64,000 bases of DNA. Origin: Mactromeris polynyma. Lineage: Eukaryota > Mollusca > Bivalvia > Venerida > Mactridae. Positions 9,892 through 20,800 of the stretch are shown in pieces. The position numbers were made by a program, and so were the translations under genes. Under the pieces are notes generated by a model. The model was not told where the DNA came from, did not search any database, and saw only the letters and a program-made list of their open reading frames with translations. The first letter of the stretch is position 1. Each line of letters starts with the position of its first letter. The stretch spans positions 13,472,256-13,536,255 of the forward strand of contig JASFXZ010000001.1 in the NCBI GenBank assembly GCA_032209605.1, given 5' to 3'.

Positions 9892-10138
9892 GAGAGAACT
9901 CTTCTGTAGTGTTGGTGGTCGGACCGAAAATGACATAGTGCTCAGAAGTATATCAAAGGTCATCCAGCGGCCTCAACTTGCACAACACTTTAATTGTAGC
10001 GGTACCACAACAGTAGGAACTCTCCTAGTGGAGCCTACCGATAAACACAACTTCATGGGGACACGTAAAATGCCAGAAGCTCCTTCTACGTATGTATTAA
10101 ACTCATATGAGCCTTATGATTATGCAAACATTGTATAG
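9892..10138 (+). pseudogene. DUF4806-like exon fragment
   Basis: A plausible acceptor (ATTACAG) ends at about 9891 and opens a frame with ELFCSVGGRTENDIVLRSIS followed by QLAQHFNCSG. The pattern xxGGxxxxDxVxRxxxxxxxxxxLAxxxNxxG resembles the first half of DUF4806, a domain of unknown function common in mollusc genes. After GTT TTC-type exon limits (a possible donor at AGCG|GTACC near 10000) the reading frame continues to a stop at 10136-10138, but that part is not domain-like. No upstream or downstream partner exon was confirmed. It is similar in kind to the better pair at 50500-51115. Confidence 0.3.
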
Positions 10139-10139
10139 G

Positions 10140-10290
10140 TCTAGACCAGCTGCCACACCAGAAGAGCGACGTCTGATCAGGTTCTGCACTGTTTGCATTG
10201 ACAGCGGAAAAACTGCTGTTTGTTTCGATGGGTTTCAAATACCGGTAGTGCAGACTCTTATCAGAAGCAATGCTATAAGATAGATGGAGG
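10140..10290. repeat. Fold-back repeat copy 1 (GACCAGCTGCCAC / CGTCTGATCAGG motif)
   Basis: It contains GACCAGCTGCCAC, then CGACGTCTGATCAGG and TGCACTGTTTGC, with an opposing GTGCAGACTCTTATCAG downstream. The same motifs recur at 10827-10933 and 11600-11715. Short hairpins around CTGATCAG with TGCACTGTTTGC-type flanks are very frequent in bivalve genomes. Confidence 0.45.
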
Positions 10291-10826
10291 GTCTGGGGCT
10301 ACACTAGTTGTAAGACGATAAGGTACATTGTCTCATGGAACGGCTCAATTACGTATCTGCATCTATGGCGAGGGTTTTCTTGTTAGTAAACGTCTCTGTA
10401 TAAATCAGTGGCAGCTTTTATAGATGTTAAGAATACGAGTTTAAGGGATTTCGCTTCTGCTTTAGCTGTCATGTACAAAGGCTACTATTAATGCTTGCGA
10501 TTTTTCTGTAGTCCGTCAATGAACCTTCATCTCGTTTATGAAATAATTGTATGTATGTTATCTACGTATGTCAAATAACAATAGCAATTTAGCACCAATG
10601 TCTTGAACAGTAGTTAATTTCCAGTGCCTTTTGATTGAAATAACAAGTTTGTTCAGTTTGAATGCAACTTTTATAAAAATTACTTTGTTGATTTTCATGG
10701 AATTTTAGCCTTTAAATCATATGTATCTTTGAAATAAACTTTTTAATAATTTTAATATTTGGCTAGCGTCGCAAGAAAATGGACATTCGGGCTTTGCAAA
10801 AAGTGTACACCCAGCCCAGCCGCCAC

Positions 10827-10933
10827 GTTGTCAACGCGGCGTCTGATCAGGGTTTACATTATTTGACACTCCTCAAGATAATTTCCTCCAATACCACCTC
10901 AAACAGTGTAGACCCTGATCAGACGTTGACAAC
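10827..10933. repeat. Fold-back repeat copy 2
   Basis: The left arm at 10827-10853 (GTTGTCAACG...CGTCTGATCAGGGT) and the right arm at 10912-10933 (ACCCTGATCAGACG...) are reverse complements, apart from a five-base insertion in the left arm. The spacer is about 58 nt. Confidence 0.65.
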
Positions 10934-10989
10934 GTTTGCAATTCTCAAAGGATGTCGGTCATTTTAATTATCATTTCCTTTTTCCATTA

Positions 10990-11267
10990 CAGGTGTCTTG
11001 CGGAAGAAAAACCCATCAGAGACTGAATGTAGTCTTCGCTCCAGGACCAGAGACGTTCTCAAGCGTTCAAGTGGTCTTAAAGGTCGTGCTGCTTATAAAG
11101 CAAAGAAAATCAAATTGGCTACATCAGTGACATTAGCAAGTCAAAAGTCCAAACAGGTAGCCACCAAAGACAATTCCTCATCCAGTGAAAATGACAGTCC
11201 AAAACCGAAAAAGCGCAGAATTTCATCACTTCCAGGAACACCAGAGTCGCGACATGCACCAACTTAG
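10990..11267 (+). CDS. Candidate basic terminal exon
   Basis: A good acceptor (TTTCCATTACAG, ending 10992) opens a frame running to TAG at 11265-11267. The product is rich in Lys, Arg and Ser, with RSRTRDVLKRSSG early and SPKPKKRRISSLPGTPES late. The KPKKRR cluster looks like a nuclear localisation signal. It would be the last exon of a gene whose earlier exons were not identified. The DUF4806-like exon at 9892 is the only candidate nearby. No family was recognised; this could be a chance ORF. Confidence 0.3.
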
Positions 11268-11599
11268 ACAAACGAGCGGGTACAATTTAATAGAATGTTA
11301 GTGAGACTTATTTAGTTCTGGTCAGATATATGCATTACACATTTTGGTTCCTAGTCACATTTTCTATATGAAAAACGCTTGATTTTAAGTATTCGTAGTT
11401 TTAATTTCGAAGGATTTACATTAATAGATGTGCCTATGTAAACATATAACATTCCCGGTGTTCATTGAAAGCATTCAGTGCGTAGACAATTATTTGTTTT
11501 CTGAACTTTCATTTTGATGTGTTTGACTTAAAGGAGACCAATTCTAGTAATATTTCCTATATGAGCCATTCCAGGAGAAAATGTACCTATATAGGACTG

Positions 11600-11715
11600 C
11601 AATTAGTGTAGACCCAGACCAGACGCCACATCAGGGTATGCCCTGTTTGTAGTGGTTATTGACAAACTACTGTTCACTTCGATCAGTGGCAGCTGGTCTG
11701 AGTTCACACTGTTTG
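11600..11715. repeat. Fold-back repeat copy 3
   Basis: It contains GTGTAGACCCAGACCAGACGCC on one side and GGCAGCTGGTCTGAGTTCAC with CACTGTTTGCAATGG on the other, in inverted relation to copy 1. Confidence 0.4.
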
Positions 11716-12001
11716 CAATGGAATAAAGTACCTTTTCTCAAGGAACGGCTGTTATGAAAGGGAAAGAGTTAAAGTGTTTTTACAGTTTGATTTTTTGTTA
11801 ATTCAGCAACAGTTGTTGCCGGTTTTATTTGTAATAGTTTTTTTAACAAATAACATTCATAAATGTGTATGTGTACACATTATATTCCTGATGTTCACTG
11901 AAAAGACAAGTGTGTTAACATAATATTGTTTGCTGATTGTTTTCTTCATTTTGATGGTTTTTACGAAGAGAAATAGAATGTATGCTGCTCATCTGTCACA
12001 G

Positions 12002-12244
12002 ATTAAAGAAAATAGCAAAAAAATATGGGATACATGTATGTCTTTAAAGGATTATTGCATTGAATGGATGTCAGTATAACGAGAGTTGACTGCATGATAT
12101 ATAATCATTGGGACTTATACTTTCTCAAATTCTGAGATGAATGCAATATTCAGAGATGTAAGTAGCTCAAGGTCAATTACCTCTCATTTTCTTATATTTA
12201 TGAATAAGGATATTTTGTCCAAAAAGTATGACTATGCACCTTTA
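12002..12244 (+). repeat. Dispersed repeat, copy A
   Basis: It runs from ATTAAAGAAAATAGC to ACTATGCACCTTTA. Its reverse complement is found almost unchanged at 24295-24537. The two differ at only a few bases over about 243 nt, for example GCATGATATATAATC against GCATAATTTATAATC. There is no coding potential and no clear terminal repeats, so it is a SINE-like or MITE-like unit of unknown class. Confidence 0.8.
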
Positions 12245-12895
12245 CTTGGGCCATCACTTTTCTCAGGTGTCATATTATACTCTATATAGGAAGGCCTTGG
12301 TATATAAGGGCACTGTTTACCTTTTATGATCCTTGCCAGTGACTTCATGACTGTAGTTGGTTCTAAAACAATTTGTTTCAAGTTTTGTCGGCGAAATTTC
12401 AAAGAAAAGAAAACGTTCTTTACATGTCTTCGTTATGTCATTAAATTCCTTTCAAACACTACTGCAATGCGTCTGCATGGGGTTCCTGTCTGGTTTTCCT
12501 TATGTCATGCAAACGTCTTGTTGAGGTTTGGAAAACGTCTTAAGAACCTCCTAAAGACGTGTACATTGCAGGTCTTGGCAAAGCATTTTCAAGGTTTTCT
12601 AACAGTCCTCAACACGTTCAGAAAACTAAACCGATACGTCGACGAAATGTAACACTTTTGGGTGACGGCAACGTCTCTAGTCTGGTACCCAGCGTACTCT
12701 GCACGTAATGTAATGGCAAGGGCAGGTAATCCAGGCTACAACGTCTCCAGCACTTGTTAGCTGGAAACGTCTCCGTCACGTTCAGGTAACATAGAATGGT
12801 TCACTGGGCGATATTAATTACCATATGGCTCATTCTTAATAAACAAACAATATTCATAAAAGTTGCTGTCTGTGTCTAATTAGGAGAAACAATAC
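12245..12895. other. No supported gene
   Basis: It contains an open frame at 12326-12652, but its composition (Phe, Lys, Leu and Cys runs) looks like translated noncoding DNA and no splice context supports it. GTCTCC/ACGTCTC words recur at 12650-12780 without forming a clear tandem array. Confidence 0.4.
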
Positions 12896-15772
12896 ATCTC
12901 TTCTTCTTCTTCTGAATAATTTGCAGGGCCCACTCTGGGGCATTGTCGCAAATGAAGTTAGTTATTTACAAGGTCGTTGTCACACACACACATAAAAGAT
13001 AAAAGTTTTTAAAAGCAGATAAAAACACTGTGTTCGCATCTAGATGGTGCGACCCGCTAACCCCTCCTTGAAGGCTTCCAAGGTCTGGGCTGTGGCTACG
13101 TGCTCTGGCAGTTGGTTCCACAGTCGAATACCAGCTGGGAAGAATGAGTGACGGTACACATCAGTTCTACAGTATGGGAGTAGGTATCGTGTGGTGCAGC
13201 CACGTATGGTAATTGAGGAAGGGTGTAAGAACCTGTCAGCGGGTATGTCCATCAGGTAGTGGGTGATTCTGTACAGCATTACCAGTTTGGTGTCAGATCT
13301 CCTCTGTTGTAGAGAATCCCAGCCAAGTTCGTTCATCATCTGGCTGGTGCTACTAGTGGTCCTGTAATCGCCAGTGACAAACCTAGCAGCCCTACGCTGT
13401 ACTGCCTCCAGTTGTTGGATGTTCCGGGTGGTGTGGGGGTCCCAAGTGGTTGAGGCATATTCAAGGATGGGCCTCACCAGGCTAGTGTAGCACTGTGCTT
13501 TTGTGTCTCTGGGGCATCTGGCGAGGTTCCTTCTTAGAAATCCAAGAGTGTTATTTGCCTTCTTGGTATTGGCATCCACTTGGGCATTCCACGATAGGTT
13601 GTCAGAGATGGTGACACCTAGATATTTCCCCGATCTGACAATGGCAAGGTCATGGCCATGGATGTTATAGTTGGCTCTGATCGGGTTGCGTTTCCTGGTG
13701 ATTCTGATCACTTCACACTTGGATGGGTTAAAGGTCATCTGCCAGTCCTTCTCCCATTGCTGAAGACAGTCAAGGTCATTCTGGAGAGCAATAGAGTCTT
13801 GTGGAGAGCGGATCTTCCTGTAGAGAAGGCTGTCGTCAGCAAACAGTCGTGGAGTTGATGATACCTTCTGTGGCAGATCATTGATGTAGAGAAGGAATAA
13901 CAGAGGACCTAGAACTGTGCCCTGTGGCACTCCAGAAGTGACGGGGGCTGAAGAAGACGAGTGACCTTCAACAAGGACCTGTTGGCTGCGGTTGCTGAGG
14001 AAACTTTCGATCCAGCTGAGGGTGCTGCCATTTATACCGTAGTGGCGCATCTTCAGGGAGAGCCTCTGGTGGGGTACCTTGTCAAAGGCCTTGGAGAAAT
14101 CCAGTAGTATAGCATCTATCTGCTCCCCCTCATCCAGCCCGGCAGCGAGGTCCTGTATGGTGAGGATTAGTTGGCTGTCACAAGAGCGTTTCTTCCGGAA
14201 TCCATGTTGCTTGTCCGATAGAATCTCATGGGCTTCCAGATGCTGCATGACTTGGCTGTGGATGATATGTTCCATGACTTTGCAGCACACAGAGGTGAGT
14301 GAGATTGGCCTGTAGTTTCCAGGAGAACTTTTGTCGCCCTTCTTGAAGATTGGTGTGACGAGGGCCTGTTTCCAGTCTTCCGGTACTTGACCCTGTTTCA
14401 GGGAAGCCTGAAATACTAGGGTCAATGCTGGGGATATCTCCTCAGCGCATTCTTTCAAGAAGCGTGAAGGGATGGCATCGGGTCCCTGGGCCTTGTGTGG
14501 GTTGAGGCCACTCAGTAGTTTTTTCACTCCGTTACAGCTGATGGTGAATGCATCCATTTTGGGTGAAGGTTCTCCTGTCATGATAGGCATTGAAGACATA
14601 TCTTCTTTGGTGAATGCATTGATGAATTGTTCATTCAAGATGGCAGACTTGGTCTTTGGGTCACTGTGTGAGACACCATTTTTCTTCAGTAGGGAGACTC
14701 CACTGCTGTCACACCTCTTACTGTTTATGAAGGAATATAGCTTCTTTGGATTTTTGTCGGTGTCTGGAGTTACTAAGTCGTTGACATACTGGTTATAGGC
14801 CCGTTTGGTCTCATACTGGGTTTGCTTCTGTAGCTGCTTGAATTTTTCCTGGGAATCACTGCACTTCCGGGCTCTACGGTAAGCGCGTTTCTTCTTTTTG
14901 GATAGTCGCTTAATTTTGTTGGTGATCCAGGGTTGGTGGAAACGGGATGATGTTATCTTTGAGGGGACACTGGAATCCATTGCGTCTGTGCAGAAGTTTC
15001 TGAAGGTGTTCCAGAGTGTGTTGATGTCTGTATCAGTTGTGTGTTCTTGGGTGAAGTTGTTGGAAAAAGTTTGAGTGTGTGTTTTCATGCCGTCCAGGTC
15101 AGCTCTTTTCCACAGGTGTATCTTTCTCTGTGGTTGTTTCTTCCTTGGTGCTAGGACCTTTGCTTCCACAAAGACGATGTCATGGTCACTTAGGCCCGGC
15201 ATTGGTTTGCACTTGTAGATAAGCGATGGTCTGTTTGTCAGGAAGATATCAAGGGTGTTCTGTCCTCGAGTGGGGAACCTGACAACTTGTTCGGAGCTCG
15301 TGTCGTACACAGTGTTAAGGAAGTGTTGGCTGATTGTATGACCATAGTTTGATCCAGATATTGCATTCATGTCCCAGTCTATATCAGGTAGGTTTGCGTC
15401 TCCAGCAATCCATATAGCGGATCTAGGGTACTTTGTATGAAGTCCTCTGATCTGAGTACATAATTCTTCCATATAGTTTTGGTCACTGCTGGGGGGCCTG
15501 TAGAGAGAACCAATGATTAGTGGTTCCTTGCCGGTACACTCGAAGGATGCTGCTGTAAATTCCACATCGCTTTGTATGCTTATCTCGCAGCCATAGATGT
15601 TGTCTTTAGCAGCAATAATCACCCCACCATGATGGTCCTGTGGACGATCCCTCCTTGCGATGATACTGTATCCTTCGGGGAGGACTTCTCTCTCAAAGAT
15701 ACCTGGGTGAAGCCAAGTCTCGGAGCCTATGATGATGTCGGGGTTTGCCTCAGTCAATATATATATGTACAA
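12896..15772 (-). mobile_element. CR1/Jockey-group LINE, 5'-truncated, recent
   Basis: The element reads on the minus strand. Its coding part is the ORF 15772-13040. A 3' untranslated region of about 125 nt follows and ends at about 12898-12912 in a short microsatellite (AAGAAGAAG on the minus strand). There is no ORF1, and the endonuclease lacks its first segment, so this is a typical 5'-truncated insertion. The absence of stops over 910 codons argues for a young copy. Clear target-site duplications were not found by eye. Confidence 0.85.
13040..15772 (-). CDS. LINE ORF2: endonuclease and reverse transcriptase
   Basis: An uninterrupted 910-codon frame. Residues 1-220 are an apurinic-type endonuclease that has lost its N-terminal segment: GSETWL (metal-binding Glu), GSLYRPPS, AGDANLPDIDWD and GLSDHDIVFVEA (the SDH motif). 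A basic linker with RLSKKKKRAYRRARK follows at about 290-310. RT runs roughly from residue 430 to 700: LVTPIFKKGD, NYRPISLTSV, KQHGFRKKRSCDSQL, LDFSKAFDKVPH, SGVPQGTVLGPLLFLLYIND and the catalytic box LFADDSLLY. A C-terminal domain (YTSLVRPILEYASTTWDP, QRRAARFV, FFPAGIRLWNQLP) is typical of CR1/Jockey-group LINEs of marine invertebrates. Catalytic residues are intact in RT. The first Met is set by the truncation, not a natural start. Confidence 0.9.
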   Translation of the reverse strand: MYIYILTEANPDIIIGSETWLHPGIFEREVLPEGYSIIARRDRPQDHHGGVIIAAKDNIYGCEISIQSDVEFTAASFECTGKEPLIIGSLYRPPSSDQNYMEELCTQIRGLHTKYPRSAIWIAGDANLPDIDWDMNAISGSNYGHTISQHFLNTVYDTSSEQVVRFPTRGQNTLDIFLTNRPSLIYKCKPMPGLSDHDIVFVEAKVLAPRKKQPQRKIHLWKRADLDGMKTHTQTFSNNFTQEHTTDTDINTLWNTFRNFCTDAMDSSVPSKITSSRFHQPWITNKIKRLSKKKKRAYRRARKCSDSQEKFKQLQKQTQYETKRAYNQYVNDLVTPDTDKNPKKLYSFINSKRCDSSGVSLLKKNGVSHSDPKTKSAILNEQFINAFTKEDMSSMPIMTGEPSPKMDAFTISCNGVKKLLSGLNPHKAQGPDAIPSRFLKECAEEISPALTLVFQASLKQGQVPEDWKQALVTPIFKKGDKSSPGNYRPISLTSVCCKVMEHIIHSQVMQHLEAHEILSDKQHGFRKKRSCDSQLILTIQDLAAGLDEGEQIDAILLDFSKAFDKVPHQRLSLKMRHYGINGSTLSWIESFLSNRSQQVLVEGHSSSSAPVTSGVPQGTVLGPLLFLLYINDLPQKVSSTPRLFADDSLLYRKIRSPQDSIALQNDLDCLQQWEKDWQMTFNPSKCEVIRITRKRNPIRANYNIHGHDLAIVRSGKYLGVTISDNLSWNAQVDANTKKANNTLGFLRRNLARCPRDTKAQCYTSLVRPILEYASTTWDPHTTRNIQQLEAVQRRAARFVTGDYRTTSSTSQMMNELGWDSLQQRRSDTKLVMLYRITHYLMDIPADRFLHPSSITIRGCTTRYLLPYCRTDVYRHSFFPAGIRLWNQLPEHVATAQTLEAFKEGLAGRTI

Positions 15773-16259
15773 TGTATGTTGTTTATAATATCTACTTGTG
15801 CAAATGTATATTCATTATCTAACTGTTTGTGATGAATTTAATTCAACAGTACATTTTCCAAGCATTTATTACACATCCAATGGCAAATCAAGGGAAGCAA
15901 CCACAATACGAAGGGAGAGAAATCTTGGATATCACAAATGCTTGATTACAGCAATCAAAACAATAAAAATTTACCATTTTACACAATATTCATATATATC
16001 TCACTTAAAAGAATACGACTATGCAAAATAAATGTATTGTTCGGCAGTTATTTCGAATTATCCGGTATTATCCGGTATTATTTTGGTATTATTCGGTATT
16101 AAGAGTAACCCCTCCGCGGAATACACGTCGATGGAAATCGTTCACGACTTCCGGTGTAAACAAACGTGTGTCACACATTGCCATGCTATAAATCATGGTT
16201 ATTTTTACAGTGGTGAATTGTTTGATGTAATTGCTTCCTGTCAACATTGCTATATTTAA
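15773..16259. other. LINE/HMGCS spacer with a short tandem motif
   Basis: No gene seen. TATTATCCGG-type units repeat four times at about 16055-16101 (CGGTATTATCCGGTATTA...). The right part is upstream of the candidate first exon of HMG-CoA synthase. Confidence 0.4.
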
Positions 16260-16359
16260 CTGAGTACCAGAGTGACAGCCTGTCAGTTTCGTTTCATTGC
16301 CATTCTTTACAAATAACGGTCAACTTCAACAAGGGAGGAAGTGGGAGGAGTTCATCAGG
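16260..16359 (+). other. Candidate noncoding first exon of HMG-CoA synthase
   Basis: The sequence before GTTCATCAGG|GTATGT (donor at 16360) has no ATG-led frame of note. It lies on the correct side of the coding exon, whose own start is preceded by an acceptor. A 5'UTR exon is the usual arrangement for this gene. The exon's left limit and promoter are not defined. Confidence 0.3.
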
Positions 16360-16711
16360 GTATGTCTATGACCTTTAATACATTGTATAGTGTAATTCCA
16401 TACGAACTTCTGTAACAATAAGATTGCTAAGATTGGAAACAAATGTAAATGTATTTTTGCGTCAGTACACATATGAATGTTTTTACTGATTTATATTTTG
16501 ATCAACAGCAACAGAAATGTTAATCAAACATATGTTTATTACAAAATCATGGTTATCAATTAAAAATGCTATCACGGACATATAAACCATGGTTTATATG
16601 TCCACGATGCTATGTTTATAAAATTAAAATAATTTAGATTCATTTGTTGTCATTTTCCTGAAGCGTGCCATAAAAATTTAAGCCATGATGGAGTACTATC
16701 TTATGTTTTCA

Positions 16712-17790
16712 ACTTTTTCTCACCAGACGTTTCTCCCCTAGACGTTTCTCCCCCAGGTCATTTCTCCCCCAGGACATTTCTCCCCTAGTCGTTTCTCCCC
16801 CAGGTCATTTCTCCCCCAGGACATTTCTCCCCTAGACGTTTCTCCCCCAGGTCATTTCTCCCCCAGGTCATTTCTCCCCTAGACGTTTCTCCCCCAGGTC
16901 ATTTCTCCCCCAGGTCATTTCTCCCCTAGTCGTTTCTCCCCCAATATATGTAAGAAAAAGGTGATAATGGGTGTTACAAAAAAAGGTGTCATTATTGAAA
17001 AGATTAAATTGAGCTGTGGTCTAATGTAGAATTCTATGATTTGTATAGATTTAGATGTATAAAAGAATGCAAAAGTAAAGAAGGGAATAAAATTAAGATT
17101 TGAAATGAAATACTATTAATGATAATAAAATTAAATGGATCAAATTAATGTAAAAAAATATAGTACAGTATTACAATTTTTGTTCAATTAAAAATGTTTT
17201 ATACTATGACCCCCGGATTGCTATGGTGTCGGGATTAGTCGAAAATGACAAAAAAATCTTCATTTTTTATATATATATCACCCTTGTAACTGTTACCACG
17301 ACTACATAAGACTAATTATCTTTACATCTTTGATGTAAGTCAATTACTCAAAACAAATGTTTGAAAACACACTTGGATGACTAACAGTTTGTTTAAATGC
17401 ATCATATTTCACACCATGTATTGAGACATCAAACTTTAATTGAATAAATTAAATTGTTAAATGTAAATAAACTATTATATTTCAATTTATAATATGTTAA
17501 ATTGTAATGATAAGTACTAATACTATAAATCACATACTATTATACACATCTTTCACATAAAATATAATCAATAAGTTTAAGTTTAAATCAAGAACAATTG
17601 CTATTTCAATATAATTGTTTCACAACAAAATTATACATTAAATTACTATTGTCATAATTAAACAAACAGCATAATAATTAATATGAGATGTTAAACAAAT
17701 AACTTTCTTTCTATAATCTATAACACCCATTAGCTAAGTAACTAACTGGGTGAGAAACGACTAGGGGAGAAACGTCTAGGGTGAGAAAAA
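16712..17790. mobile_element. Fold-back element with GACGTTTCTCCCC minisatellite arms
   Basis: The left end starts CTTTTTCTCACCAGACGTTTC and expands into about fourteen 15-16 bp units alternating GACGTTTCTCCCCTA, GGTCATTTCTCCCCCA and GGACATTTCTCCCC up to about 16943. The right end (17749-17790) is the reverse complement, with only two or three units (GGGTGAGAAACGACTAGGGG...AGAAAAAG). The 800-nt centre is very AT-rich and noncoding. The matching inverted ends make this a non-autonomous element whose left arm has expanded. It sits in the 5'UTR intron of HMG-CoA synthase. Confidence 0.7.
16721..16943 (+). repeat. Minisatellite, 15-16 bp unit
   Basis: About fourteen tandem copies of [GA/GG/GT]-C-[G/A]-TTTCTCCCC[C/T]A. 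They are pyrimidine-rich on this strand and highly uniform, so expansion is recent. Confidence 0.85.
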
Positions 17791-17879
17791 GCTGTAAACC
17801 TTTTCAAAGTATATGATTTTAATTGTACTCGCATCATGTTAATTAACTGTCATTTGACTTTCAGTTCTGAATGTAAATT

Positions 17880-20800
17880 ATGACAGGAAAAGTGTCAATG
17901 GAACATCAAGGCTGGCCTAAGGATGTTGGGATTGTTGCGATCGAAGTTTATTTTCCATCACAGTATGTGGACCAGACAGAACTAGAGAGTTTTGATGGAG
18001 TATCTGCAGGAAAGTACACAATTGGACTTGGACAGGATAAAATGGGATTCTGTTCAGATAATGAGGATGTGAATTCACTGTGCTTGACTGTCCTTCAAAG
18101 ATTAATGGAAAGAAATGAAGTATCATACAGTGACATTGGTAGACTAGAGGTTGGGACTGAGACTATCTTAGACAAATCTAAAAGTGTTAAAACTGTGTTA
18201 ATGCAATTGTTCGAAGGTTGTGGTAATACTAATATAGAAGGTATTGACACAACTAATGCTTGCTATGGTGGTACATCTGCACTGTTTAATGCAGTAAACT
18301 GGATGGAGTCCAGTTCTTGGGATGGTATGTAGATACATATAGTATTAGAACTGTAACATATGATTCATATGCTTCTATTTAAATTAAGTCCATGTTTTGA
18401 ACGATTAATAATTCATCTTACAGACAAAAATTATAATAATTCCTTGATTAAATCTGGCAAGTTGTAATTCTGTGTAATTATGTTGTGCAAAATATCAAAC
18501 CTGAAATCAAGGCTTGTGCCTGTCAGTCCTTCTCTTAAACTCTCCTTTAATGAATGTTCCAAGATAAAGCTTTTCATTATAAGGATGTTACATATTTGCA
18601 GGGAGATATGCGCTGGTAGTGGCTGGAGATATAGCTGTGTATGCTACAGGAAATGCTAGATGTACCGGAGGTGCTGGTGCTATCGCTATGTTGGTCGGTA
18701 CAAATGCTCCACTCATTATGGACAGAGGTAATACTATTATCATATTGAAATATTATCAAGATGGTTAACTGTAACATTATGTTAAACATAGTGTAATTTT
18801 ATACTTTTATTAAGGTCTATTGAAGTTTTAGATATTTTTATCTATTATGTTTGTTCTTTTTCAGTTAGTATACAAAATGTAGAAAACGACATTCATTTTT
18901 TTTGGATTATGCAAGTTTAGCTTTTGCTATATTTTCCAGGCTGTCGTGCTACCCATATGCAGCATGTCTATGACTTCTACAAACCTAATATGGATTCTGA
19001 ATACCCAGTCGTTGATGGAAAGTTATCTATACAATGTTATCTTCATGCTTTAGATAAATGTTACAATATAATATCCAAGAAATTACAGACCGCTGGTTTC
19101 AAGAGTGAGTATCTACATGTATGTGTAACGTTTTAAGTCATTAACAAATACTTGAAAAATCAGTCAGTGGTGGATGTGGTCAATTCTATTCTTTATGTAA
19201 GAAATAACATCCTCCTGAATTTACATGTGTTTTCAATAAACATAAGGGAGTATTTAACACGGTTTGACTCTGTAAACCATGGTATAAAATAATTTTTAAT
19301 TTTGAAGTGTACCCAATAAATCATGATGTTGCTAGATAGAGTATAAAGGTATCTTTAAACTGTTTATTATAGAGGTACTTGTGGCAGCGTTGTACCAAAC
19401 TATCTTTCATATATGACTATTACATCAAAAATGCACTGCAAGTACAACCAAGAACTGAATCCTTGTTGTGGCAAAAAGTCTACAGTATAATTACTGTTGA
19501 GTATTGTTTGTACTTCCTCGTTTCAATACATATTCAATTAGCAATTTAGCAGTTTTTAATTGGTGATTAGGGTTATCATTTCATAATTATCTTCCTTGTG
19601 CATTATTTCCTTTCACACAGAAATTATTTTCGAACTTCCTATTATCATGGTAATAACAAGTAGTTTTGTGAAGGGAAACATGAAATCTCAATTGGCATTC
19701 AATAACAAGTAGGGGTCATAAATGGTGTTTTATGAATGAATCAACATTTCAGATATTTTACGATGAAAAGCATACATGCATATTCTAGCAAAAGGAAGTT
19801 ATTTTATTCTCTGAATCCTTGAATTACAGCATTACTTGGATGTTTTATTACTTATTGGAAGATTTACTTGCAACAATTATACCCATTTTTTTTAATTTTT
19901 TTTTCTTTTTTCATGAATAAAACCAGTTTTTTTGTGTTTTGAGCAAATTGTTGCTATTGTTGTTTTTTGATAATGACTTTATGTATGTATGAATACATTT
20001 ACTCAGTAGTGATCTAGTTGAACAATTTGATAGTTTTTATTGCTGTCTTTGTGATGTTGTTATTGCTGTTTTTGTGATGATCGATTTATTATATAGGAAT
20101 GTAGGTAAAGTCTATGTCTGATTTTGATATTTTCAGCAAGTACAAGTCTACTAGATAGTGCTGATGCCTTCATCTTTCATTCTCCATTCTGTAAACTTGT
20201 ACAGAAATCTGTGGCTAGAATCATGTTCAATGACTTCCTACAATCATCCAATACAGATTCATCACATAGATATATGGGTTTAGATGCTTTCAGGTAACAA
20301 TAATGTTGTAGGTCTTAAATTTTTGTACTCTAAATTGTATGGACTGGCCTTCAAATAAAAGAACTAACTCTGAGTATCGTTTTGGATTAGTGGTTGATGG
20401 ACCAAGTTTCCTAACAAAATCAGAATATCAATCCTACAGTCAAAATGTCTTGATAATTGAAATGATACATCAGAGCAATGTAATTTCAGTCGAAACAACT
20501 TTGTACATATTCACAAGATTAAGTTTATTGGTCGCAACCACTAAGGCATGTTAAAACAACTTGTTATTCACATTCTGTTATGTACATTTTATTTATTTCA
20601 TCCTGGTGTATTTCAGAGATTTAAAACTAGAAGATACCTACTTTAACAAAGAGTTGGAAACAGCCTTTATGACAGCTAGCAAAGAGATTTATTCTAAGAA
20701 AACCAAACCTTCTATTCTTTTAGCCAATCAAGTAGGAAATATGTATACACCATCCGTTTATGGAGGCCTGGTGTCTTTTCTCATTAGGTTTGTCTTATTT

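Noticed and set aside
12326..12652. 108-codon plus-strand ORF
   Set aside because: Composition resembles translated AT-rich noise, with no motif and no splice or start context.
16721..16943. CRISPR-like array
   Set aside because: Units are contiguous 15-16 bp repeats without unique spacers, in an intron of an animal gene.
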